Both the position numbers and the translations under genes were made by a program. Shown piece after piece: positions 1 to 6,200 of a stretch of 6,200 nt of DNA; within the stretch, counting starts at the first letter, position 1; each line of letters starts with the position of its first letter. The notes under the pieces are model-generated. The model worked only from the letters and a program-made list of their open reading frames with translations. It was not told the DNA's origin and did not search any database. The stretch covers positions 1-6,200 of the forward strand of contig CAJYOV010000667.1 in NCBI GenBank assembly GCA_913776405.1, written 5' to 3'. Source of the DNA: Pseudobdellovibrionaceae bacterium. GTDB taxonomy: Bacteria; Bdellovibrionota; Bdellovibrionia; Bdellovibrionales; JAMPXM01.

Positions 1-566
1 ATACCTGCTGACTGCAGAACGGCGTCTCGTTTATTTGCGAACATGCGAGCAAAAATTAAAGTCGCGCTCATGCGGCGCGGGTCGCCGGCGTAGATCCCTT
101 GGAGGGCTGCTTCAATCAGGTAGGAACTTGCCTCTGCGCCCATAACTCGTTCAGCCCAGTCGTGAGCACTTTCGCCCGCTCGAGGCGCGAGCGATTGACG
201 CGAAAACACGTAGCGAATTCCGAAACCAAGAACTCGCAGACTTGCCGCAAAACCCAAGGGCCACCGACGCGCGCGACCGTTTCTAAAGATGTAACGCTTC
301 TTTGCTGCCTTGAGCGTGCCGACCATCTCAACGCCTGTCGCAGCGAAGAGTTCTTCGACGGCATTGGAATTTAACAGCGCGTTGGCCGCGGTTTCGACCA
401 AGCCTTCGTCGAGCTTGAAAGTCTGAATTAGCCCACCCGGCTGCGTCGCGGCTTCGAGAACGGTCACGCGGTAACCGGCACGCACAAGCGCATACGCCGA
501 GACGAGGCCCGAGAAGCCTGCGCCGACGACGGTCACTTTGCGGCCAGCACCTAAACCGAAACTCAT
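1..566 (-). CDS. hemY: Protoporphyrinogen oxidase, HemY-type flavoprotein (5' part, runs off the window)
   Basis: This enzyme would oxidise protoporphyrinogen IX to protoporphyrin IX, the penultimate haem step, using FAD and normally O2. About 188 N-terminal residues are visible, open to the left edge, so roughly 40% of a typical 450-480 residue protein. Residues 11-39 form a classic Rossmann dinucleotide fold: the glycines of GAGFSG at 15-20, then an acidic end of strand 2 (VTVLEA, E38) expected to bind the FAD ribose, followed by PGG at 43-45. Further in, GESAHDWAERVMG and then GIYAGDP at 157-163 match a stretch characteristic of HemY/PPOX proteins rather than of amine oxidases in general. 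The ATG at 566 is chosen because AAGAGGG lies 8 nt upstream and the Rossmann fold starts ten residues in. It follows hemN after 13 nt and is the last operon gene visible. A related FAD-dependent oxidase (phytoene desaturase or amine oxidase) is less likely given YAGDP and the hem context. Confidence 0.85.
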   Translation of the reverse strand, partial: MSFGLGAGRKVTVVGAGFSGLVSAYALVRAGYRVTVLEAATQPGGLIQTFKLDEGLVETAANALLNSNAVEELFAATGVEMVGTLKAAKKRYIFRNGRARRWPLGFAASLRVLGFGIRYVFSRQSLAPRAGESAHDWAERVMGAEASSYLIEAALQGIYAGDPRRMSATLIFARMFANKRDAVLQSAG

Positions 567-582
567 GCCTTCAACCCTCTTA
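567..582 (-). promoter_or_regulatory. hemN/hemY junction with ribosome binding site overlapping the hemN stop
   Basis: Read on the minus strand, the hemN TAA runs directly into AAGAGGG (581-575), followed by an 8-nt spacer and the hemY ATG at 566. The stop codon therefore supplies the first bases of the Shine-Dalgarno sequence. This supports the chosen start, and the 13-nt gap between the genes suggests coupled translation. A second purine run (GAAGG) abuts the ATG but is too close to serve. Confidence 0.6.
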
Positions 583-1935
583 CAAAGATGACGAAAAGAC
601 TTTCGTGTTCGGAGTTTTTGCGCGCAATCGAGCATCGAGCGCCATGCAGGCATTTCTCAAAAACGGACGACCTCGTTCGGTCAAACGGAGTGTGCGCCCT
701 TGAAGTGTCACTAAGCCGTCTTCGAGTAAGCTTGAAAGAAACGAGCGAACGTCGGACGCCTGGTCGTCGCTCTCGAGCTCGACTTCGCTCTTCGTCATGA
801 ACTTCAAAATCTGTTCGCGACGTCGGCGGTCTTCTTCCGATAACAGGTGACCACGTAAAGTTGGGATCTGACCGGCCTGAACGTGACGCTCGTAAACTGG
901 CAAAACTTTTTCGTTCTGATGAAAGCAGCCTGGGGTTTCAGAAATCGCCGAGACGCCGAGGCCGATCAAAGCGTCGGTGCGGCGATCGGCATAACCCATG
1001 AAGTTGCGGTGAAGCTCGCCCGTCTTTTCTGAAACAGAGAGCGAGTCTTCAGGCAGTGCAAAGTGGTCCATGCCGATTTCGACATAGCCAGCTTCAAGCA
1101 AGATACCGCGCGCGATCTCGTAGAGCTTTCGTTTCTCTTCGCCTTCTGGCAAGTCTTCGTCTTTGAAGAGACGTTGCGCCGGCTTGATCCACGGGACTTT
1201 CGCGAATGAGTAAAGCGCGATACGGTCAGGGCGCATCTCAACCGTGATCTCGGCCATTTCACGAATCGATTCGGGCGTCTGTTTTGGAAGACCGTAGATT
1301 AAATCGAAGTTGATCGACGTGTAGCCGAGCTCTTTCGAGTCGTTGATGAGTTGTTCGGTGATCTCACGGGGCTGCTTGCGGTTGATGAGTCGCTGAACTT
1401 CGGGGTTGAAGTCTTGAACACCCATCGACACACGAGTGAAGCCGAGTTTGCGAAGTTCTGCGAGCTGATCTCGCGTCGTCCGACGGGGGTCGACTTCGAT
1501 CGAGCCCTCAAAGTGCTGCGGATCGAGCGTGAATTGCTGCATCATCGGCTCGAGAAGCTTACGTAAATTCGCAGGCGACAAGAACGTCGGCGAACCGCCG
1601 CCCAAGTGAAGCTGCAACAGTGGCCGCTTCTTCATGTCGGGGCACGCTTTGAGATACGCCTCTAACTCTTGGTGGATGAGATTGACGTAAGGCTCTTCTC
1701 GCGTGTGATCTTTCGTGATCGACGTATTGCAGCCGCAGAAGGTGCAGAGCGTTTCGCAAAACGGAATGTGCAAGTAAAGCGACCACGTCGCGTTCGGTCG
1801 AGCGAACGTTTCTCGCACGTTTTCGATCCACTGAGCTGTCGTCGGATTGTCGGTCCAATAAGGCACCGTCGGATAGCTCGTGTAACGAGGGGCCGGAATA
1901 TCGTATTTTTTGAAGAGATCTGTTTGTTGGATCAT
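580..1935 (-). CDS. hemN: Oxygen-independent coproporphyrinogen III dehydrogenase (radical SAM)
   Basis: This cytoplasmic enzyme decarboxylates two propionates of coproporphyrinogen III to vinyl groups, giving protoporphyrinogen IX without O2, using S-adenosylmethionine and a 4Fe-4S cluster. At 451 residues it is close to E. coli HemN (457). The N-terminal segment (YDIPAPRYTSYPT, 11-23) is typical of true HemN and is lacking in the shorter haem chaperone HemW. SLYLHIPFC leads into the cluster motif CX3CX2CXC with C60, C64, C67 and C69; the fourth cysteine is a HemN trait. GGGSPT at 112-117 is the SAM-binding glycine motif (usually GGGTPT), and SIEVDPR follows. A C-terminal HemN_C domain contains GMDHFALPEDSL and GLGVSAIS. 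The ATG at 1935 overlaps the hemE stop by 4 nt (ATGA) and has GAGGTGA 7 nt upstream. HemN is therefore probably made by ribosomes finishing hemE, matching the pathway order. Confidence 0.97.
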   Translation of the reverse strand: MIQQTDLFKKYDIPAPRYTSYPTVPYWTDNPTTAQWIENVRETFARPNATWSLYLHIPFCETLCTFCGCNTSITKDHTREEPYVNLIHQELEAYLKACPDMKKRPLLQLHLGGGSPTFLSPANLRKLLEPMMQQFTLDPQHFEGSIEVDPRRTTRDQLAELRKLGFTRVSMGVQDFNPEVQRLINRKQPREITEQLINDSKELGYTSINFDLIYGLPKQTPESIREMAEITVEMRPDRIALYSFAKVPWIKPAQRLFKDEDLPEGEEKRKLYEIARGILLEAGYVEIGMDHFALPEDSLSVSEKTGELHRNFMGYADRRTDALIGLGVSAISETPGCFHQNEKVLPVYERHVQAGQIPTLRGHLLSEEDRRRREQILKFMTKSEVELESDDQASDVRSFLSSLLEDGLVTLQGRTLRLTERGRPFLRNACMALDARLRAKTPNTKVFSSSL

Positions 1936-2960
1936 CGTGCCATCACCTCACGAATGAGTCGAACCATCGAGCGAACGTTTTCTTCAGGCGTTTGCGGCAT
2001 GACTCCGTGGCCAAGACCGCTGACCCAACCGGCACGTGTTTCGATCGGAAGTTTTTTAATACCTTCCAGGTATGCGAGAGCGCGCGCTTCGAATGCCTTC
2101 GGTTCGAGGAATAAAAGAGACTGATCAAAGTTGCCTTGAATGAAGCCGAGCTGTTGCGTTTTCAGAACGTCGGTCATCTCCCAGCGGTGGTCGAAACCTA
2201 GGCCGCCTAAGAGACCACGCTCGCGAAAGAGCGGATGACGAAGATGCTGCGGGTTGATGCCTTTTGCGTAGTACCCGAGTTTGCCCGGAAACGCTTGAGC
2301 AAGTTTCTTGATCGTAGAATCGATCGTCTCTTCGAACATCGTGGGCGACAATTCTCCTGCGGCCGTGTCGAGAACCATCACGACTTCGGCGCCACCTTCG
2401 AACTGGAGTCGAATGTTTTGCTCAAGAAGCGGCACCATCTTGTCGCAAAAGTCTTTGAATGAAGCTATGTACCGTTTCGCAAGCGATAGCTCACCTTTAT
2501 GCGACCCTTCGACTGCGTAAGCGAAGAGAGTCCAGGGCCCGCCGACAAAACCGATCAAGCTTTTGTCTTTCGGTAAATGCGCGCGTGTCGCACGAACCGC
2601 GTCACGTTGAAATTCCAACCCCGCGATCGCCTCATTTGGCGAGCGAAGTTTCGAGACCGTGTCTGGCGTCAGTTGCCACGCCAAAGTCGGAGCCGGCTCG
2701 TAGGTCAACCCCATGCCCATCGCTTCAAGTGGGAAGAGTAAGTCGCTAAAAAGAATCGCGAGATCAAAATCAAAGTCTTGAATCGGGCCCATCGCGACTT
2801 CGGCTGCCAGATCGGCGTCTTTACACATTTCCATAAACGAATGCTTCGCGCGGAGAGCTTGATAATGTTTATGGTAACGACCCGCTTGGCGCATGAACCA
2901 AACCGGTGGAATATCTTGCGGCGTACGTGAGAGAGCATTTTGGAAACGTTGATTTGCCAT
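1932..2960 (-). CDS. hemE: Uroporphyrinogen decarboxylase
   Basis: HemE removes four acetate carboxyls from uroporphyrinogen III to give coproporphyrinogen III in the cytoplasm, without a cofactor; its product is the substrate of the next gene's enzyme, HemN. The 342 residues match the family length. Visible signatures are PPVWFMRQAGRY (18-29, substrate-contacting R24 and R28), FSDLLFPLEAMGMGL with D73 at the place of the essential aspartate, GFVGGPWTLFAYAVEG, IQGNFDQSLL, and the C-terminal GLGHGVMPQTPEENV. Two motifs depart from the usual text: the LDTAAGELSP stretch lacks the common tryptophan of DSWAG, and the usual LDW motif reads FDHRW. The ATG at 2960 is preferred because AAGGG precedes it by 5 nt and MANQRFQNAL is a typical HemE start; an in-frame GTG at 2984 would add eight atypical residues and run into the regulator gene. 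It follows the response regulator after 8 nt. Confidence 0.97.
   Translation of the reverse strand: MANQRFQNALSRTPQDIPPVWFMRQAGRYHKHYQALRAKHSFMEMCKDADLAAEVAMGPIQDFDFDLAILFSDLLFPLEAMGMGLTYEPAPTLAWQLTPDTVSKLRSPNEAIAGLEFQRDAVRATRAHLPKDKSLIGFVGGPWTLFAYAVEGSHKGELSLAKRYIASFKDFCDKMVPLLEQNIRLQFEGGAEVVMVLDTAAGELSPTMFEETIDSTIKKLAQAFPGKLGYYAKGINPQHLRHPLFRERGLLGGLGFDHRWEMTDVLKTQQLGFIQGNFDQSLLFLEPKAFEARALAYLEGIKKLPIETRAGWVSGLGHGVMPQTPEENVRSMVRLIREVMAR
1936..1949 (-). promoter_or_regulatory. hemN ribosome binding site inside the hemE 3' end
   Basis: GAGGTGA (1949-1943), a near-complete Shine-Dalgarno sequence, lies within the last codons of hemE, 7 nt before the hemN ATG. The start and stop overlap as ATGA (1935-1932), an arrangement typical of translational coupling by termination and reinitiation. 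Confidence 0.7.
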
Positions 2961-2971
2961 ACTGACCCTTA
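2961..2971 (-). promoter_or_regulatory. hemE ribosome binding site fused to the regulator stop codon
   Basis: The response regulator's TAA (2971-2969) flows into GGG, so AAGGG (2970-2966) forms a Shine-Dalgarno sequence 5 nt before the hemE ATG at 2960. This fixes the hemE start downstream of the in-frame GTG at 2984 and ties hemE translation to that of the regulator. Confidence 0.65.
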
Positions 2972-3634
2972 GCTTTCGGCCCACTGGTAGCCAACCCCGC
3001 GAACGGAGCGAATGTATTTACCGCCGTCATCGCCCAGCGCTTGGCGCAAGCGAACGATCGAATTGTCGACCGTGCGGTGATTTGGGAATTTGTCCTCGCC
3101 CCAAACCTGATCGAGGATTTCATCACGACTCAAAACTTTCGGTGCCGAGTCGATCAAGAGTTTCAAAAGTTGAAAATCGCGTGCCGCTAAAAACTCGCGC
3201 TCACCCGAAGCGGAAACGACGGCTTGTGCGTCGAGATCGATTGTCTTCGAGCCAGCTGAGACCGTGTGTTTGACCGCGTGGTTCTCGAGCACGTGCTTCA
3301 CGCGAAGAAGCAGTTCTTTCAGGTGAAACGGCTTCGGAATGAATTCTTCCGCGCCTATTTCGTAACCCTCAAGACGGTGTTCAGCGGTATTCATGGCCGT
3401 CATGAAAACAAGAGGGACCGAGCTGGACTTGCGAATCGTGCGCGCGAGGTCAAAGCCCGAGCCATCCGGAAGGCCGACGTCGAGTAGAACAAGATCGAAG
3501 GGTTTCTCGCCGAATGTTTTCTCTGCGTCGGCTTGAGTTTCAACCCACGTCACGTCATAGCCTTCCTTGATCAAACGCTCACGGAGCGTTTCACCTAGAG
3601 AAAGATCGTCTTCCGTGAGAAGGATCTTAATCAA
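2969..3634 (-). CDS. OmpR/PhoB-family response regulator (TTG start)
   Basis: This is the DNA-binding partner of the kinase encoded just upstream; phosphorylation would control its action on target promoters. The 221 residues form two domains. The receiver domain (about 1-115) has acidic pocket residues E8, D9 and D10, phosphoacceptor D52 in LLDVGLPDGSG, T79 and K101 in PKPF, so it should be phosphorylatable. The usual ADDY/ADDF before the switch lysine reads AEEF. The winged-helix domain (about 128-221) carries LLKLLI, LSRDEILDQVWG, the recognition-helix region HRTVDNSIVRLRQAL, and the wing IRSVRGVGYQW. The start is a TTG at 3634 whose bases overlap the kinase stop as TTGA; no ATG lies near, the receiver begins at once ([10 protein letters not shown]), and GGAGGA is just upstream. 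The targets cannot be read from this window; autoregulation of this operon is only an inference. Confidence 0.95.
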   Translation of the reverse strand: MIKILLTEDDLSLGETLRERLIKEGYDVTWVETQADAEKTFGEKPFDLVLLDVGLPDGSGFDLARTIRKSSSVPLVFMTAMNTAEHRLEGYEIGAEEFIPKPFHLKELLLRVKHVLENHAVKHTVSAGSKTIDLDAQAVVSASGEREFLAARDFQLLKLLIDSAPKVLSRDEILDQVWGEDKFPNHRTVDNSIVRLRQALGDDGGKYIRSVRGVGYQWAES

Positions 3635-4617
3635 GACTCCTCCATCGATGACGGCAGAAGGACTTCGACGCAGAATCCGGCGTTACATTCGATGACCTGA
3701 ACGCTACCGCCTAAGCGCTTCGCGAGCTTCATCGCAAGCGAAAGACCGAGGCCGCTACCGCTCGTGGACGTGTGACGCTCGAACATGCGCCCCAAGCGCG
3801 TGACATCGCCATGAAAGCCGCGGCCGTCGTCTTGAAATACGACGTGAGTCCAAGGCCCGCGACGCTGAATATCGATCGTCAATTTCGACGCACGACCATG
3901 CACGACTGCGTTTTGAGCGAGGTTCTTAAAAATCGAATCGAGCGCGCGACGATCGGCGGCGACAAGAGACTCCCCTTCAATGGCCACGGTGAGCTCTGGC
4001 CATTGGTGCGCCAAACGTGAAAGAACATCGTTCAGCTCGATTCGCTCGATCAAAAGCGGCGACTCCGCATCGGGAGCTGCAAGCATGAGAGAATTTTCGA
4101 GCTGGAGTTCGAGTCGAACGGTGTCCTTCACCAAGCGACGAGCGATGCGCGATTGTCCTGAATCTTTTAAATCTTCGTCGAGAGCTTCAGCCTGGAGACG
4201 CAGACTCGAAAGCGAAGTTTTCAAATCGTGCGTAAACGTACCGAGAAATTCTTGAATCTGTCGCGCGCGTCTTTGATCGTTACGGATCGACCAGAGAAGG
4301 GCTGCGCCACCGCCTAGGAGAAGAATCACAAGCGTGATGCCCTCGCTCATCAGCATGCGGTGTTGACGGCCAATTTCTCGGACGATTTGAGACTCGACCG
4401 AGGGCGCTGCACTAGCGGCAAGCTCCGAGAGCCGCTGACTTTGTTGCAGACCAAAGATGAGCCACCATATCGCTAGAGCGACAGAGAACACGAGCCAACT
4501 TGCGACCGCAAGAAGGCGCATCGAAAAGCGCGACGCACTTTTCTTGCGCACGGACGTCACGGCATCGATGCCTGTCACGTCGGATGTCGCTGAGCCCGCG
4601 TTCGCTCGATTACCCAT
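3631..4617 (-). CDS. Membrane sensor histidine kinase with minimal sensor region
   Basis: This inner-membrane kinase would autophosphorylate on histidine and pass phosphate to the adjacent response regulator. It has 328 residues. A polar N-terminal tail (1-33) precedes membrane segment 1 (about 35-57), a loop of about 35 residues (58-92), and membrane segment 2 (about 93-111). The phosphoacceptor helix follows at once: [12 protein letters not shown] with H130. Between segment 2 and H130 there are under 20 residues, too few for a HAMP domain. The ATP-binding domain has the N box ([11 protein letters not shown]236), G1 box (DDGRGF, 263-268), F box (MFERH, 278-282) and G2 box (GSGLGLSLA, 287-295), so it looks catalytically complete. 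The H-box text HDLKT differs from the common HELRTPL, including loss of the proline. The ATG at 4617 overlaps the hemL end by 8 nt and has AAGGA 5 nt upstream. The signal sensed is unknown. Confidence 0.95.
   Translation of the reverse strand: MGNRANAGSATSDVTGIDAVTSVRKKSASRFSMRLLAVASWLVFSVALAIWWLIFGLQQSQRLSELAASAAPSVESQIVREIGRQHRMLMSEGITLVILLLGGGAALLWSIRNDQRRARQIQEFLGTFTHDLKTSLSSLRLQAEALDEDLKDSGQSRIARRLVKDTVRLELQLENSLMLAAPDAESPLLIERIELNDVLSRLAHQWPELTVAIEGESLVAADRRALDSIFKNLAQNAVVHGRASKLTIDIQRRGPWTHVVFQDDGRGFHGDVTRLGRMFERHTSTSGSGLGLSLAMKLAKRLGGSVQVIECNAGFCVEVLLPSSMEES
3635..3643 (-). promoter_or_regulatory. Ribosome binding site for the TTG-started response regulator
   Basis: GGAGGA (3643-3638) lies in the last kinase codons only 3 nt before the TTG at 3634. 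The core is strong but the spacing is short, and with a TTG start this could keep regulator synthesis low or dependent on ribosomes terminating at the overlapping kinase TGA. Confidence 0.5.
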
Positions 4618-5899
4618 GAGTTTCCTTTACGGACTGGCTGATTTTTTCGACCGCTTCGTCAAGGATTTGATCTGTGTGTGCGTTGCCGATGAAACCGACT
4701 TCGTAACCGCTTGGTGCAAGGTAAACACCTTTATCCAAACACGCATGAAAGAGTTCTTTGAATTTCATCGCATGGTCCTTTGGAATCTGCGTGAGATTGC
4801 GGATGACGCCGCCAGGCACTTGCGCGTGAATCCAGAAGATCGAACCTTGCCGCGAGATCTGGATCGGTGCTTTCAACCGATCAAATTCAGACTGAAGATT
4901 CTTTTGGAAGCGAGCCGCTTTTGCTTCAAGCGACGCGTACACTTTGTGTTCTTCGACTTTCTTTAAAGTCGCAAGCCCCGAGCGCATGCCGACCGGGTTT
5001 GCGCTCAATGTACCTGCCTGATAAACCGGGCCGTTCGGTGCAACGAGATCAAGAAGATCGCGGCGTCCACCGTAACAGCCGACCGGGAATCCACCGCCGA
5101 TGACTTTCCCGTAAGTCACGAGGTCAGGTCGGATACCCGTGAGTTCCGCCATGCCGCCAAGAGCGACACGGAAACCCGAGATCACTTCGTCAAAGATCAA
5201 AAGTGTGCCGTGCGCATTCGCAATCCGCTGGACTGCTTTTAAGAAATCAAGACGCTGTTCTAAAAGCCCGTAGTTCGCAGGCAGCGGTTCGATAATCACC
5301 GCTGCGATTTGACCTTTGTGCTGATCAAAGACTTTCTCGAGTGCTGCTTCGTCATCTAGCGGTGCGACGAGCGTTGATTCGGCAAAGAGCCGACCAACGC
5401 CTGCGCTGTCACTCGCCGATTCGCCGGCGAGCCCTGAACCCGCTTTCACGAGCAACGCATCGGCGTGCCCGTGATAGCACCCATCGAACTTCAGAATTTT
5501 ATCTCGGTTCGTAGCCGCACGAGCAACTCGAAGGGCCGACATCACAGCTTCAGTGCCCGATGAAACGAAGCGAAGTTTCTCAACCCACGGCAAACGTGAC
5601 GTGATCCATTCAGCGAGTTCGAGCGAGTAAGGCTCACACGCTCCGAAACTCCAAGCGAGATCGACGGTCTCGTGCACGACTTTCGCAACATCTTGGTCGC
5701 GGTGACCGAGAATCAAAGGGCCAAACGATTGGCAGAAATCGATGTAGCGTTTGCCCTCAACCGATGTCAGGTAAGCGCCTTCAGCTGCTTTGAAAAAGAT
5801 CGGCGTTCCACCGACACTTTTAAAGGCGCGAACTGGCGAGTGAACGCCGCCCGGCGCGATTTTCAAGGAACGTTCAAATAAATCTTTTGATGTAGACAT
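4610..5899 (-). CDS. hemL: Glutamate-1-semialdehyde 2,1-aminomutase
   Basis: HemL converts glutamate-1-semialdehyde to 5-aminolevulinate with pyridoxal phosphate, the committed precursor step of the C5 pathway; the substrate comes from glutamyl-tRNA reductase (HemA), which is not in the window. The 429 residues equal the family length. Signatures are [12 protein letters not shown] (15-26), [15 protein letters not shown] (113-127, usually NSGTEA), [10 protein letters not shown] (138-147), [12 protein letters not shown] with D237, and [12 protein letters not shown] with the PLP lysine at K265, the same number as in the E. coli enzyme, which supports this start. The ATG at 5899 has AAGGA 9 nt upstream; in-frame ATGs at 5920 and 5953 would overlap the preceding gene and add atypical residues. 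The gene follows the hemD-like gene after 13 nt and its end overlaps the kinase gene. A 4-aminobutyrate-type transaminase is excluded by the motif text. Confidence 0.97.
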   Translation of the reverse strand: MSTSKDLFERSLKIAPGGVHSPVRAFKSVGGTPIFFKAAEGAYLTSVEGKRYIDFCQSFGPLILGHRDQDVAKVVHETVDLAWSFGACEPYSLELAEWITSRLPWVEKLRFVSSGTEAVMSALRVARAATNRDKILKFDGCYHGHADALLVKAGSGLAGESASDSAGVGRLFAESTLVAPLDDEAALEKVFDQHKGQIAAVIIEPLPANYGLLEQRLDFLKAVQRIANAHGTLLIFDEVISGFRVALGGMAELTGIRPDLVTYGKVIGGGFPVGCYGGRRDLLDLVAPNGPVYQAGTLSANPVGMRSGLATLKKVEEHKVYASLEAKAARFQKNLQSEFDRLKAPIQISRQGSIFWIHAQVPGGVIRNLTQIPKDHAMKFKELFHACLDKGVYLAPSGYEVGFIGNAHTDQILDEAVEKISQSVKETHG

Positions 5900-5915
5900 G
5901 AGGCAGAGTCCTTCA
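5900..5915 (-). promoter_or_regulatory. hemL ribosome binding site overlapping the upstream stop codon
   Basis: The TGA of the preceding gene (5915-5913) reads into AAGGA (5913-5909), which sits 9 nt before the hemL ATG at 5899. This favours that ATG over in-frame ATGs at 5920 and 5953, and links hemL translation to the upstream gene. Confidence 0.7.
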
Positions 5916-6200
5916 GGCATTCTCGCCGAGAAGCGCTCGACGGAAGTGTTCAACGTTCAAATAAATGCTCGGCTTCAGACCTTGCAGACGCGATTTCAAA
6001 TGCTCGTGCGTCTTACCCGGGCCAGAAGCGTGAAAGCCGGTGTTCAAAAGTTTAGGCTCAAGTTCGACGGCGCGATCGAAAGCCGTACCACTCATCCAGA
6101 AAAAATGTGTTCTCGTTGCAAGATCAGGCGCCGAGTCCGATGCGGGCTCAAGTCGATAAGTCGCAACCGCAGCTGGATCGTTTTGGGCCGCGCGGTCGTG
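5913..6200 (-). CDS. hemD: Probable uroporphyrinogen-III synthase, C-terminal part (start beyond the window)
   Basis: The frame is open from the right edge to a TGA, giving the last 95 residues. I read it as the end of a HemD-like domain, which cyclises hydroxymethylbilane to uroporphyrinogen III. HemD sequences are poorly conserved, so the case rests on pattern order: an RLEP strand near 16-19 (like the VYRT.P of HemD), [14 protein letters not shown] at 31-44 (like the FTS..AV segment), [16 protein letters not shown] at 59-74 (like AIGP.TA..L), and [16 protein letters not shown] before the end (like the last strand and helix, P.V.A..PT...LV). Its place directly before hemL fits. It could be the tail of a free-standing HemD or of a HemC-HemD fusion. 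The methionine encoded at 6095 is internal, since coding continues upstream of it. Confidence 0.6.
   Translation of the reverse strand, partial: HDRAAQNDPAAVATYRLEPASDSAPDLATRTHFFWMSGTAFDRAVELEPKLLNTGFHASGPGKTHEHLKSRLQGLKPSIYLNVEHFRRALLGENA

Noticed and set aside
116..364. Minus-strand 82-codon frame with a plus-strand counterpart at the left edge
   Set aside because: The alternative minus-strand frame running from the ATG at 566 encodes a Rossmann fold and the YAGDP motif of HemY, so both others are shadows.
1559..1858. Minus-strand 99-codon frame inside hemN
   Set aside because: It is out of frame with the cysteine-cluster region of hemN, which is clearly the coded frame; no domain is visible.
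1669..2124. Plus-strand open frame of 151 codons opposite the hemN/hemE junction
   Set aside because: It is antisense to conserved motifs of HemN and HemE, rich in arginine and serine as expected of a shadow frame, and resembles no known family.
2961..2984. Longer hemE starting at the in-frame GTG at 2984
   Set aside because: It overlaps the regulator gene, and the ATG at 2960 has a well-spaced Shine-Dalgarno sequence and gives a typical HemE N-terminus.
4457..4966. Plus-strand open frame of 169 codons opposite the hemL/kinase junction
   Set aside because: It lies wholly antisense to two well-supported genes, has no recognisable motifs, and its composition is that of a codon-bias shadow.
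5900..5953. Longer hemL with a start at 5953 or 5920
   Set aside because: Both would overlap the preceding gene, lack a good ribosome binding site and shift the PLP lysine from its usual number 265.
5913..6095. A free-standing 60-residue protein starting at 6095
   Set aside because: The same frame is open all the way to the window edge and upstream residues fit the HemD pattern, so this methionine is internal.
1..6200. Mobile elements, CRISPR arrays, tRNA/rRNA genes, riboswitches or phage genes
   Set aside because: By eye there are no inverted or direct repeats of note and no spaced repeats; virtually every base is inside one of seven coding frames, and gaps never exceed 13 nt.

Overview
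The window is almost entirely coding. Every gene I can support lies on the minus strand, so transcription runs from the right end (6200) to the left end (1). It holds the distal part of one compact haem-biosynthesis operon. In transcription order it contains: the 3' end of a probable uroporphyrinogen-III synthase (hemD-like), glutamate-1-semialdehyde aminomutase (hemL), a membrane sensor histidine kinase, an OmpR-family response regulator, uroporphyrinogen decarboxylase (hemE), oxygen-independent coproporphyrinogen III dehydrogenase (hemN), and the 5' end of a flavin-dependent protoporphyrinogen oxidase of the HemY type. The outer two genes are cut by the window edges.

The six junctions are, in order, a 13-nt gap, an 8-nt overlap, a 4-nt overlap, an 8-nt gap, a 4-nt overlap and a 13-nt gap. 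There is no room for an internal terminator or a separate intergenic promoter. Most starts sit behind a recognisable Shine-Dalgarno sequence, and three of these share bases with the stop codon of the gene before. The transcript's own promoter and terminator lie outside the window.

Together the enzymes cover four tetrapyrrole steps in full or in part: ALA formation from glutamate-1-semialdehyde (HemL; C5 pathway), possibly uroporphyrinogen III formation (HemD-like), uroporphyrinogen decarboxylation (HemE), coproporphyrinogen to protoporphyrinogen (HemN, radical SAM) and protoporphyrinogen to protoporphyrin IX (HemY-type). HemA, HemB, HemC and HemH are not in the window and may lie upstream or elsewhere.

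The unusual point is the two-component system inserted between hemL and hemE with overlapping reading frames. It is therefore made in step with the haem enzymes and may sense or control haem or porphyrin status, oxygen, or envelope state. The kinase has two membrane segments, only a short loop between them and no room for a HAMP domain.

The C5 pathway, the protoporphyrin branch, an inner-membrane kinase and moderate GC content suggest a Gram-negative bacterium. The protein style reminds me of predatory Bdellovibrio-like bacteria (Bdellovibrionota), but this is an impression and not something the window proves. I see no mobile elements, tRNA or rRNA genes, CRISPR arrays or notable repeats.
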